Positions 1-6,378 of a stretch of 6,864 nt of DNA are shown piece after piece. The DNA comes from Deltaproteobacteria bacterium. GTDB lineage: Bacteria > Desulfobacterota > Desulfomonilia > UBA1062. Both the position numbers and the translations under genes were made by a program. The notes beneath the pieces are model-generated. The model had not been told where the DNA came from. It saw only the letters and a list, made by a program, of their open reading frames with translations, and did not search any database. Where the stretch lies: NCBI GenBank assembly GCA_016934135.1, contig JAFGTK010000122.1, positions 1 through 6,864 of the forward strand, given 5' to 3'. Position 1 is the stretch's first letter. Each line of letters begins with the position of its first letter.

Positions 1-5
1 ATGCT

Positions 6-15
6 GGAGGAGAGG
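6..15 (+). promoter_or_regulatory. Ribosome binding site of the pseudopilin gene
   Basis: The purine-rich run GGAGGAGAGG lies 5-10 nt before the ATG at 21 and supports that start over a GTG at 75. The GTG would give a more usual short prepilin leader but has no Shine-Dalgarno sequence. One reading frame entering from the left edge ends in TGA at 22-24, so an upstream gene may overlap this start by ATGA; seven codons are too few to tell. Confidence 0.7.
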
Positions 16-20
16 AAAGT

Positions 21-530
21 ATGAAGAGCAATCTTCATCCCCTGATCCAAATAAAAGATTCCTTGCTGTTGTTCGTGATAAAAGGCCATAAAGGCCTCAC
101 CCTCATCGAACTGCTCCTGGTGATTGGCATCATAGGGATCTTAAGCGGCATAACGATACCGGCTTACACCAGGCACAGGGATAATGTATATGCGCAGCAG
201 GCAGTGGCGGATATCCTGAATGTCGAGCTGACCCTGGATAAATTTTATGCGGAAAACGGCCGTTACCCGAACAGCCTCGCTGATATCGGCAAGGCAGGGC
301 TTGAAGATCCCTGGGGGAACCCATACCAGTACCTGAACCTGGCAAATGATCCTCATCAGAATCAATGCCGCAAGATACGCAATATCCATCCCGTCAACAC
401 TGACTACGATCTTTACAGCAGCGGCAAGGACGGGATGTCACCAAAACCCCTTAATGCGGAGGGGAGCTGGGATGATATCATACGCGCATACGACGGCTCT
501 TTTATCGGGCTGGCCAGAGAAATCATTTAG
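21..530 (+). CDS. GspG-like type II secretion / type IV pseudopilin
   Basis: This is a 169-residue filament subunit of the pseudopilin class, inserted in the inner membrane and assembled into a periplasmic pseudopilus or pilus. The prepilin peptidase site is visible as HKG|LTLIELLLVIG: cleavage after Gly25, with Glu30 as the conserved +5 Glu, followed by the hydrophobic helix (about 26-50). The C-terminal part has the GspG hallmarks DPWGNPYQY (96-104) and YDLYSSGKDG (129-138), the latter lying in the usual calcium-loop region. The 25-residue leader is long for GspG and contains a hydrophobic stretch of its own (14-20). The gene is followed after 13 nt by the HD-GYP gene, suggesting cotranscription. 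No other secretion genes are in view, so it could belong to a full T2SS, a pilus, or a stand-alone pseudopilin set; the family call is firm, the system is not. Confidence 0.88.
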   Translation: MKSNLHPLIQIKDSLLLFVIKGHKGLTLIELLLVIGIIGILSGITIPAYTRHRDNVYAQQAVADILNVELTLDKFYAENGRYPNSLADIGKAGLEDPWGNPYQYLNLANDPHQNQCRKIRNIHPVNTDYDLYSSGKDGMSPKPLNAEGSWDDIIRAYDGSFIGLAREII

Positions 531-543
531 GTGTTGTTGCAGG

Positions 544-2667
544 ATGAAAACAACGAACATAGTACTCAGGAGTAGACTCGCCCGCAGGATATTTATCCTG
601 TTTATCATCTGTGCAATCGCACCCATGACGATCTTTGCACTTATCTCATTCATGCAGGTTAACAGACAGATCGAGGCGAATATAAAAGAGAATCTCCGCA
701 GCCAGGCTTCCTCGCTCGGCACTTTGATTATCGACAGGATCGTACTGGTAGATATGGAGATGGAGATGCTTGTAAAGAACCTGGATGAAGACTTTTCCCT
801 TCAATGGGACATTGATGAGCGCAGCAGGAATGAAAGCCTGCACAGGCATTATCTATGGCTGAGTCTGGTTTCAAAAGACGGAAAACCTGTCAGGGAACTG
901 TTGGGACAGAATCCCGGTCTGCCCCGACTCGACAAAGATCAGATGGAAGATGTGCTTTCCGGCCAGACTCTTTTGTTCACAGAACCGGATGAGAACATGC
1001 CTGTCCCGGTATATGTCTGCAAGAGGGCCCTCATTCCCGGAGGCAGCAGTTTCATCCTGCTGGCAAGGATCAGGCCGGAATATTTAATCGGACTGAACAG
1101 GGCTGAGATTGAGCTGGAGAAGGTGAAGATATGTATTGTCGAGGGGAATAGGGTTTTATATTCCTCCCTTCCCCCGGAGTATCATGATAATCTCCTGAAC
1201 AGCATGCCTTCCGGGCCCATCGGATCAGGAATCTTTGACTGGAGTCATGGGGGGCTCACATTTATGGCGGGCAGCTCCCAGGTATTTATAAAGACAAGAT
1301 ACAGCGGTCCAACCTGTACGATAATCCTCAGCATGCCAAAGGAGTACATAATGGGACCCATGGCCCTGTACAGGAACACCTACGTCCTTGTTTTTTTCAT
1401 AGCCGTCTTAATCGTCATGCTCCTGAGCATTAACCAGATCAGAAAGAGCCTCATTCCTCTTGACAGGCTGCAGAAGGGAACCGGAAATATCTCCCGGGGT
1501 AATTTTAGTTCCAGGGTTGCCATAAAGAGCAACGATGAGTTTGGGATGCTGGCTGAATCATTCAACACCATGGCCGAAAGACTCGATCATCAGTTCAAGA
1601 CCCTCAAAACAATGGCAGGCATTGATCGTGCAATTCTCTCCGTGCTTGATACCGAAAAGATCGTGGATACGGTTCTTTCGCGTGCTAGTGATGTCTTGCC
1701 GTGCGATTGTGTATGCACCTGTCTATTTGACAGGAAAACAGATACCAGGTGGGATTGTTACACAAAAGATATCAATCATCCCGGCAAAAAGATAGCCCGC
1801 ACCATGGAGTTGACAGGAGGTGAACTGGCTCAGCTCTATCAGAACAGGAACCATATGATAGTGAACCATGATCAGGCTCTTCCGGTATATCTTGATGACA
1901 TGGCGGCTCAGTCAATGAGTTCCTTTCTTGTGATGCCTATCATAATAGGAGAGAGGATATCAGCTATCATCGCACTTGGAAATACAGCCCTGCAGCACTA
2001 CTCAAAAGATGTTCTGCTGCAGGCCAGGCAAATCGTTGACAGAATCGCTGTTGCACTTTCAAACACAAACCTTATGGAAGATCTGAACATGCTCAACTGG
2101 GGGACACTGCAGACACTTGCACGGGTTGTCGACGCGAAGTCTCACTGGACGGCGGGTCATTCGGAACGTGTCGCGGACATTGCCGTGAAGATCGGCATTG
2201 CCATGGGACTTTCCGTTCGAGAGGCAGAAACCCTGAAGAAGACCGGGCTCCTCCATGATATCGGAAAGATAGCCACCCCCCGCGCACTGCTTGACAAGCC
2301 CGGAAGGCTTACAAACGAGGAGTTCGGCATCATACAGGAACATCCGGGAAACGGTGCCAGGATACTCGAACCGATCACTCCATACCGGGAAATTATCCCC
2401 GGGGTGCTGCAGCATCATGAACGTTTTGACGGAAAAGGGTATCCGGACGGTATATCAGGCAGGGAGATCGCACTGCATGCCCGTATACTTGCGGTTGCCG
2501 ATACCTTTGATGCCATGATCTCAAACAGGCCCTATCGAGAAGGCATGAGATTTGCCTCTGTTGTCAGAACCATAAAACAGGAGGCAGGGCATCAGTTCGA
2601 CCCTGAGGTTGTGGATGCATTCCTCAGTATTATCAATGAAGAAGCTCTTGTAGAGGTATGTGCATGA
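544..2667 (+). CDS. Membrane sensor HD-GYP protein (probable c-di-GMP phosphodiesterase)
   Basis: This 707-residue inner-membrane signalling protein is predicted to hydrolyse cyclic-di-GMP. In order it has a first membrane helix (about 15-37), a periplasmic sensor region of about 240 residues (possibly Cache-like, inferred from layout), a second helix (about 278-300), a HAMP segment (about 300-352), a GAF-like region (about 365-512; weak call) and a C-terminal HD-GYP domain (about 515-707). The HD-GYP residues look intact: His539 in GHSERV, HDIGK (571-575), His600-Pro601, HHERFDGKGYP (624-634) and ADTFDAM with RPYR (652-665). The frame is open back to 346, but that part overlaps the pseudopilin gene. 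The ATG at 544 is preferred because it places a basic N-terminus directly before the first helix; its Shine-Dalgarno (AGGTG at 529-533) is modest. The stop overlaps the next gene by ATGA. The signal sensed cannot be read from the sequence. Confidence 0.92.
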   Translation: MKTTNIVLRSRLARRIFILFIICAIAPMTIFALISFMQVNRQIEANIKENLRSQASSLGTLIIDRIVLVDMEMEMLVKNLDEDFSLQWDIDERSRNESLHRHYLWLSLVSKDGKPVRELLGQNPGLPRLDKDQMEDVLSGQTLLFTEPDENMPVPVYVCKRALIPGGSSFILLARIRPEYLIGLNRAEIELEKVKICIVEGNRVLYSSLPPEYHDNLLNSMPSGPIGSGIFDWSHGGLTFMAGSSQVFIKTRYSGPTCTIILSMPKEYIMGPMALYRNTYVLVFFIAVLIVMLLSINQIRKSLIPLDRLQKGTGNISRGNFSSRVAIKSNDEFGMLAESFNTMAERLDHQFKTLKTMAGIDRAILSVLDTEKIVDTVLSRASDVLPCDCVCTCLFDRKTDTRWDCYTKDINHPGKKIARTMELTGGELAQLYQNRNHMIVNHDQALPVYLDDMAAQSMSSFLVMPIIIGERISAIIALGNTALQHYSKDVLLQARQIVDRIAVALSNTNLMEDLNMLNWGTLQTLARVVDAKSHWTAGHSERVADIAVKIGIAMGLSVREAETLKKTGLLHDIGKIATPRALLDKPGRLTNEEFGIIQEHPGNGARILEPITPYREIIPGVLQHHERFDGKGYPDGISGREIALHARILAVADTFDAMISNRPYREGMRFASVVRTIKQEAGHQFDPEVVDAFLSIINEEALVEVCA

Positions 2668-3041
2668 AGACAAAGAACAACGCCCTTGGCATTATCGTGA
2701 TCAGTATCTCCTGCATATTGTTTATGCAGTGCTCAAGCAGTTCCACATCCCCATTGGAGACAGTGGGTTTATGGACAACAATCAATGAAGACTATGCCGG
2801 GGAAACGATAGAGTTTACACCAGAGACAATAACCATGAGTTCTGCAAGTCAGAGGGTGTTAGAGTACACCATCGACAAGGTGACATCTGAGAAGGGGCCC
2901 GTATCTGACAGCACCCTTTATACGTTCCATTATACCGATAAGGCAGGGAACAGGAATCTGTTCAACCTCATTTATACCTCTGAGGACGGCGGCACACTGA
3001 TGTTCAAATCCGAACAGGATATTCTCTGGAAGAGGATGTAG
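2664..3041 (+). CDS. Small putative lipoprotein
   Basis: A protein of 125 residues that I do not recognise. The N-terminus is a typical export signal: MKTKNN, a hydrophobic stretch (8-21), then Cys23 followed by a Ser/Thr-rich linker. This suggests a lipoprotein, although the lipobox LFMQ|C is poor (Met and Gln at -2 and -1). The mature part is rich in alternating polar and aromatic residues (GLWTTINEDY, LYTFHYTDKAGN, LMFKSEQDILWKR), suggesting a small beta-barrel or lipocalin-like fold; that is inference. Two ATGs are available, at 2658 and 2664. The second is preferred because AGAGG at 2652-2656 sits 7 nt from it and only 1 nt from the first, and because it makes an ATGA overlap with the HD-GYP stop. 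It is probably the last gene of the pseudopilin / HD-GYP unit, since the next gene is convergent. Confidence 0.75.
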   Translation: MKTKNNALGIIVISISCILFMQCSSSSTSPLETVGLWTTINEDYAGETIEFTPETITMSSASQRVLEYTIDKVTSEKGPVSDSTLYTFHYTDKAGNRNLFNLIYTSEDGGTLMFKSEQDILWKRM

Positions 3042-3048
3042 GGCATTA

Positions 3049-3345
3049 CTAGTTTCTCGGTGAGAAACGCACATAAGTGTCTTTGGGTACCTTGTAGAGC
3101 GTGATGCTGATTCCATATTCAGGGCTGACTCCCATGGAAATAAAGCTGTTTGCGAGATTTTTTCTCAGCTCGAGCACCCTTTTATGCAAATACCATGTCT
3201 GATAGTATGAAGGTATGCCCAGCAGGCGTTTTACCTCTGAGGGGGGAAGGATAAACCCCTGACACTCGTTTCTGATAAGTTCCTTGATAACAGTTATGGC
3301 ACGCTCACATCGTCGGTCTTCCCGGATATTAATATGTTCTCCCAT
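3049..3345 (-). CDS. Hypothetical protein, possible helix-turn-helix
   Basis: A protein of 98 residues that I do not recognise. It is charged, has no signal peptide or membrane segment, and is likely cytoplasmic. Residues 36-60 (SEVKRLLGIPS then YYQTWYLHKRVLEL) resemble a helix-turn-helix flanked by basic helices, which would fit a small DNA-binding protein; this is weak inference. An ATG at 3345 is preferred over an in-frame TTG at 3351: the Shine-Dalgarno AAGGGG (3355-3360 on the minus strand) lies 9 nt from the ATG but only 3 nt from the TTG. It ends 7 nt from the convergent lipoprotein gene. Upstream lie a sigma-54-type promoter (3424-3440) and an array of TTACC/GGTAA half-sites, implying regulated single-gene transcription. 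The good ribosome site and promoter argue that it is real despite its size. Confidence 0.68.
   Translation of the reverse strand: MGEHINIREDRRCERAITVIKELIRNECQGFILPPSEVKRLLGIPSYYQTWYLHKRVLELRKNLANSFISMGVSPEYGISITLYKVPKDTYVRFSPRN
3052..3068. other. Perfect 7-bp hairpin at a convergent gene junction
   Basis: GTTTCTC, a three-base loop and GAGAAAC form a perfect stem just after the lipoprotein stop and within the last codons of the minus-strand gene. Neither direction has a T-tract after the stem, so it is not a classic intrinsic terminator. It could still pause polymerase or protect a 3' end. Short palindromes also occur by chance. Confidence 0.3.
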
Positions 3346-3423
3346 TATCAATTGCCCCTTTAAATTTCAATATGCCCTAAAAAACACTTCACAGTAACTG
3401 TATCCATCATTGGATATTTATTG

Positions 3424-3440
3424 AGCAATGTGTGTGCCAA
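3424..3440 (-). promoter_or_regulatory. Sigma-54 (RpoN) -24/-12 promoter for the 98-residue gene
   Basis: On the minus strand the sequence reads TTGGCACACACATTGCT. It matches the established RpoN consensus YTGGCACG-N4-TTGCW at every defined position except the G after GGCAC, and has the obligatory 10 nt between the GG and GC dinucleotides. The -12 C at 3425 predicts transcription from about 3413 and a leader of roughly 68 nt before the ATG at 3345. Sigma-54 promoters need an enhancer-binding ATPase acting from upstream, which fits the half-site array at 3508-3598. Confidence 0.75.
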
Positions 3441-3507
3441 GCAAAAGAGTTATTAATATCAGTAACATAGATAATTAAAAGCTATAATAAAGAATCAGAA
3501 AAGAAAA

Positions 3508-3598
3508 CAATTACCCATATGAAAGGTAAATAATTACCGTTATATTGAGTGTGTTGTGTGGATAAAAGATGACTGGCAGCCGGGAAGATGGGTAATTG
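3508..3598. promoter_or_regulatory. Array of TTACC/GGTAA half-sites, candidate enhancer
   Basis: Two perfect 11-nt inverted copies, CAATTACCCAT (3508-3518) and ATGGGTAATTG (3588-3598), flank an inner dyad GGTAA-ATAA-TTACC (3525-3538). The core half-sites are therefore TTACC at 3511-3515, GGTAA at 3525-3529, TTACC at 3534-3538 and GGTAA at 3591-3595. They lie about 98 to 182 nt upstream of the predicted sigma-54 start, the usual distance for enhancer-binding-protein sites. They are also upstream of the divergent DUF481 gene and could control it. The protein that binds is unknown. Confidence 0.5.
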
Positions 3599-3620
3599 AC
3601 ATGATTGGTGACCATGCTGA

Positions 3621-3629
3621 TGCTATGAT
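3621..3629 (+). promoter_or_regulatory. Possible extended -10 promoter toward the DUF481 gene
   Basis: TGCTATGAT fits the TGn-TATAAT extended -10 pattern with one mismatch. No good -35 lies at the right distance; a TTGACA at 3596-3601 is 22 nt away, which is too far. If used, the leader before the ATG at 3787 would be about 150 nt. Confidence 0.25.
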
Positions 3630-3786
3630 GTAAATTGCATTATCTGTTAATCCCAATGTGCTCTGCATCCCGGATCAATGTATTTCCATTTCAGGGCTTG
3701 AAAACAACAATATCGGTTCTATTTTGTATCGAATGTCCAGGAAGTTCATCTGAGAATACCATGGCTCCGGTATAAGGATATCATCC

Positions 3787-4515
3787 ATGTGCAATCAGAA
3801 AATCATGATCATGTGCATCGGTTTCGTGATTGGTTTCTTCAACTGTGGCTATTCCCGCAGCAGTGATTTCAGTGATGAGGCAGAGCTTTGCTATTCAGAC
3901 ACTGCCGGAAATACTGATGTGGTAGTTTTTTCGGCAAAAAACAGCATGGAATATGCATTCACTCAGAACATAGAGGGGATTTGGAAGGCTGCAGGACGAT
4001 ATGGAAAGAGCGGGGAAGAAAAAAATGCAGAGCGTTACTCTACCGAACTGCGCATAAATTATCTCTTTGCCGGAAAGGTGTATTCGTCAGTCATTACAAA
4101 GTGGATGACAGACGAGTTTGCCGGAATTGATTGGCAATATTACATTGGTCCTGCCTTTGGGTATCGATTCATAGAAGGCCCTGCACATTTTTTATCCGCT
4201 GAGGCAGGAGTAAACTACACAGTGTTGGATTACACAGATCACAGCACCGAAAGAACTATAGAAGGCAGGGCCTTTGCAGAATATGAATACGTGATCATGC
4301 CCAAGACCAGATTCAAGTCTTCCCTTGAATTCTTCTATAACTTTGAGGAAAGCAAGGCGTTCAATCTAAATTCTGAGATTTCATTGGTAAATTCGCTGGA
4401 TGAGTATTTTGCGATCAAAACCAGTCTTGAAATTGAATATGAAAATAAACCGGTTGACTCTACGCTCAAGAAAACAGATTCTATTCTGTCCTTGGCCATT
4501 GTGTTTGCATATTAA
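3787..4515 (+). CDS. DUF481-like outer-membrane beta-barrel protein
   Basis: A 242-residue protein resembling the DUF481 / YdiY family of small outer-membrane barrels, whose function is poorly known. The N-terminus has a hydrophobic export segment (about 5-19); the cleavage site is unclear, and FFNC at 17-20 is a poor lipobox. The rest is amphipathic strands with aromatic girdles. It includes YYIGPAFGYRF (118-128) and SAEAGVNY shortly after, then a strand ending the chain at LSLAIVFAY with a terminal aromatic residue, the usual barrel insertion signal. AAGGA at 3774-3778 lies 8 nt before the ATG and supports this start over later ATGs at 3805 and 3811. It stands alone after a long A/T-rich leader region, and its codons are visibly more A/T-rich than those of the neighbouring genes. 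It could be a general porin-like or stress-response barrel; no substrate is suggested. Confidence 0.72.
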   Translation: MCNQKIMIMCIGFVIGFFNCGYSRSSDFSDEAELCYSDTAGNTDVVVFSAKNSMEYAFTQNIEGIWKAAGRYGKSGEEKNAERYSTELRINYLFAGKVYSSVITKWMTDEFAGIDWQYYIGPAFGYRFIEGPAHFLSAEAGVNYTVLDYTDHSTERTIEGRAFAEYEYVIMPKTRFKSSLEFFYNFEESKAFNLNSEISLVNSLDEYFAIKTSLEIEYENKPVDSTLKKTDSILSLAIVFAY

Positions 4516-4584
4516 ACCTGTATACTCAATAGACCGGGACTGCTTTATGTTCATGATCGTTTTTAACAGTTTTTAATGAATGAT

Positions 4585-4590
4585 GGAGGA
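4585..4590 (+). promoter_or_regulatory. Ribosome binding site deciding the QueG-like start
   Basis: GGAGGA lies 9 nt before the ATG at 4600. The earlier in-frame ATG at 4576 has no Shine-Dalgarno and would add only MNDGGSRD, so the start at 4600 is preferred. Confidence 0.75.
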
Positions 4591-4599
4591 AGCAGAGAT

Positions 4600-5724
4600 A
4601 TGGTATCCAAAAATGAGGTTATAGAGCGGGCACACAGGATCGGGTTCGACGACATCGGTTTTACAACTGCTGAGCCTTTCGAGGATCACCGAAAAGTACT
4701 GGCCTCGCGGATACAGGATTACTCATGGATTACAAAGATGGGCCTCGATCTGGAAAAGGGTATTGATCCGAAAATTATTCTGCCGGGCGCGAAATCCATT
4801 ATCGTACTGCTCGATGTCTATTTCCGGGAGGCATTCCCTCCGTCCATGGAAGGGCATTTCGGCCGGTGCTACATGGATGACGACCGGGTGACCAGGGACG
4901 GGCTGTCCAAGAGGATCAAGGAGTTCCGGTCATATTTAAGGAATAATGGCATTGATTCCAAGGTGCCGTTTCATCTGCCCCACCGGGTGGCTGCCGCCCG
5001 TGCAGGGGTCGGGACATTCGGCAAGAACTGTCTGCTCTATGCAAACAGGGTGGCTCGGAAGAGTTCATGGGTGATCCCGCTTGCCGTGGTCATTGATCAT
5101 GAATTTTCCCCGGATGAACCCACCGTGGCCCTGGGTTGCCCTGACTGGTGCAGGAATGCCTGTATCGCGGCATGTCCCACAAAGGCACTGTCAGGACCGC
5201 GAAAGATAGACCCCCGAAGGTGTATTTCCTATTTGTCGTATTTTGGTCCGGACATTACCCCCATAGACCTTCGTGAACCTATGGGCATGTATATCTACGG
5301 GTGCGACCGCTGCCAGAATGTGTGCCCGAGAAATGCCCCCTGGCTGGCCCAGGAACTGGACATGAACCACAAGGTGGCCCTCATGGCTGGAGATTTCGAT
5401 CTTTCAAGGCTGCTGCACATGGACAGTGAATATTTTGAAGCTAAAATCTGGCCGCATATGTTTTATGCGGGCGCCGAGGGGATCTGGCGCTGGAAGATGA
5501 ATGTAGCCAGGGTTATGGGAAACAGCCTCGATGAAAAATACATACCCGATCTCATCAGAGCTGTCCGCGAGAATACCGACGAACGGGTACAGGGCATGGC
5601 AGCATGGGCGCTCGGCCGTATCGGCGGAGCGGATGCCCGCACAGCATTGAAATATTTTGAAAAGGGAAGTGAAGGCCTGTTCAGAGAAGAGATTCATCTT
5701 GCCCTTCAGCAGTGCTCTGCCTGA
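4600..5724 (+). CDS. QueG-like corrinoid/double [4Fe-4S] protein
   Basis: A 374-residue cytoplasmic protein related to epoxyqueuosine reductase QueG, which uses cobalamin and two [4Fe-4S] clusters to reduce epoxyqueuosine in tRNA. The N-terminal half has the QueG-type fold signals: LPGAKSIIVLLDVY after the first 60 residues, and AARAGVGTFGKN (132-143). Eight cysteines for two clusters are present: C180, C184, C188, C192 (followed by Pro), C208, and YGCDRCQNVCPRN with C235, C238 and C242. WRWKMNVARVMGN and a HEAT-like tail (about 310-360, VQGMAAWALGRIGG) match the C-terminal region of QueG. Two things are unusual. The first cysteine motif is CxxxCxxxCxxxCP instead of CxxCxxCxxxCP. The catalytic region reads DSKVPFHLPHR (119-129) where QueG has a D-x-x-PVxE-type segment. 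It is therefore more likely a paralogue with another substrate, or an electron-transfer protein, than true QueG. Confidence 0.75.
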   Translation: MVSKNEVIERAHRIGFDDIGFTTAEPFEDHRKVLASRIQDYSWITKMGLDLEKGIDPKIILPGAKSIIVLLDVYFREAFPPSMEGHFGRCYMDDDRVTRDGLSKRIKEFRSYLRNNGIDSKVPFHLPHRVAAARAGVGTFGKNCLLYANRVARKSSWVIPLAVVIDHEFSPDEPTVALGCPDWCRNACIAACPTKALSGPRKIDPRRCISYLSYFGPDITPIDLREPMGMYIYGCDRCQNVCPRNAPWLAQELDMNHKVALMAGDFDLSRLLHMDSEYFEAKIWPHMFYAGAEGIWRWKMNVARVMGNSLDEKYIPDLIRAVRENTDERVQGMAAWALGRIGGADARTALKYFEKGSEGLFREEIHLALQQCSA

Positions 5725-5728
5725 GTCG

Positions 5729-6075
5729 ATGTGTCTCCAACTGTTGAAATTTAATTCTGCTGAGGATGGAAAGCATGCCTATTTAAGTATACAGCCGCGG
5801 TCGAACCCATGCTGAAAAAAATCGGCGGACGTCTGCTGTGGATGGGATCCATGGACCAGGTCTTCATTGGTTTGCAAAAGGACCGGTGGGATATGGTCTT
5901 GCCGGTGGAGTACCCATCCCGCAAGGCATTGCTCCAGATGATCTCAACCCCCGAATATCTCGATGCCCATAAAGACCGGGAAGCCGGACTTGACAACTCT
6001 GTACTGCTTGCAAGCACAATGATTATGACCAGTATGAAAAGTTCAACACAAGAATTCCCGGCACTGAATGATTAA
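5729..6075 (+). pseudogene. DUF1330-like gene with a frameshift near 5785
   Basis: Two frames together form one recognisable small protein of about 115 residues. From 5729 the frame gives MCLQLLKFNSAEDGKHAYL. At about 5783-5786 homology moves to another frame that continues KYTAAVEPMLKKIGGRLLW, then WDMVLPVEYPSR, ISTPEYLDAHKDREAGLDNS and LLAS, ending at 6075. This order (LLKF, Y..Y, GGRLLW.G, W..V..VEYPSR, SPEY, R.AGL) is that of DUF1330-type dimeric alpha/beta-barrel proteins, whose function is unclear. One base appears to be missing in TATTTAAGTAT; one more A would join the frames. No slippery heptamer is present, so programmed shifting is unlikely. It starts 4 nt after the QueG-like stop without a clear Shine-Dalgarno. 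Alternatively a start at ATG 5809 would give 88 residues, but this also lacks a ribosome site and omits the conserved N-terminus. A sequencing error is possible. Confidence 0.62.
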
Positions 6076-6124
6076 AGGCAATGCCATACAATCATATACT
6101 TGAAAAACCATGGCGATAATGATC

Positions 6125-6355
6125 TTAGACCCCTGACCCCTCAAACCATTCTGCCACAACATTACACATCACTTTGAACCCGGATAAAGAAGATAACTCA
6201 ACTGGTGATATTTTATCCTGCAGACTGGCTATCAAGGAAGGATCTTTGCAATATTCGCAAATCTTATCCGTCCATGCCAGTATCACCTTACCGTTGCTCT
6301 TAAGATAGAAATATTTTTTACTACCATTATCAGGTATTTTTTCTATACAATTTAG
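6125..6355 (-). pseudogene. Coding-like minus-strand frame without a start codon
   Basis: A stop-free frame of 76 codons ends at TAA (6125-6127). It reads sensibly: IEKIPDNGSKKYFYL, NGKVILAWTDKICEYC, ISPVELSSLSGFKVMCN and VVAEWF. I do not recognise the family. The frame is closed upstream by TGA at 6356-6358 and has no ATG, GTG or TTG before residue 24. An ATG at 6357-6359 in the next frame (MTKLYRK) would join it if the six-base A run (T run at 6337-6342 on the + strand) were one base shorter. It is thus either a frameshifted small gene, a truncated remnant, or a sequencing error. The 3' end contains a tandem GACCCCT repeat on the + strand (6128-6134 and 6135-6141). Confidence 0.42.
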
Positions 6356-6378
6356 TCATTCTATCCGAGGAGTAGAAT

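Larger units (their letters stand above)
3346..3786. other. 441-nt divergent intergenic regulatory region
   Basis: The gap between the minus-strand 98-residue gene and the DUF481 gene holds no credible coding sequence; the longest start-to-stop frames are about 25 codons. It is clearly A/T-rich, most strongly at about 3445-3510. It contains the sigma-54-type site, the TTACC/GGTAA half-sites and an extended -10-like sequence described separately. A TATCAG sequence at 3457-3462, in the A/T-rich linker between the sigma-54 site and the half-sites, matches an IHF site only partly. Confidence 0.6.

Noticed and set aside
346..543. N-terminal extension of the HD-GYP gene from an ATG at 346
   Set aside because: It overlaps the well-supported pseudopilin gene in another frame and would place 66 unrelated residues before the normal basic N-terminus and first membrane helix.
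3523..3633. Short + strand frame ending in DDWQPGRWVIDMIGDHADAMM
   Set aside because: It looks protein-like, but no ATG lies before its late Met codons, there is no ribosome site, the usable length is about 25 codons, and it overlaps the half-site array.
3691..3762. 23-residue minus-strand frame starting at 3762
   Set aside because: Too short, with GGAG only 2 nt from its ATG and no recognisable content.
4492..4509. Second sigma-54-like sequence before the QueG-like gene (TTGGCC ... TTTGCA)
   Set aside because: It has 11 nt instead of 10 between GG and GC; this spacing is strict for RpoN. It also lies within the end of the DUF481 gene.
4521..4526. TATACT as a -10 for the QueG-like gene
   Set aside because: The best -35 at a suitable distance (TTGTGT, 16 nt upstream) is poor, so the promoter cannot be supported.
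4559..4576. Direct repeat GTTTTTAA twice, before the QueG-like gene
   Set aside because: Short, low-complexity and without flanking structure; likely chance in A/T-rich DNA.
6128..6141. Tandem GACCCCT repeat, considered as a REP-type or mobile-element end
   Set aside because: Only two 7-nt units, no inverted partner and no transposase nearby.
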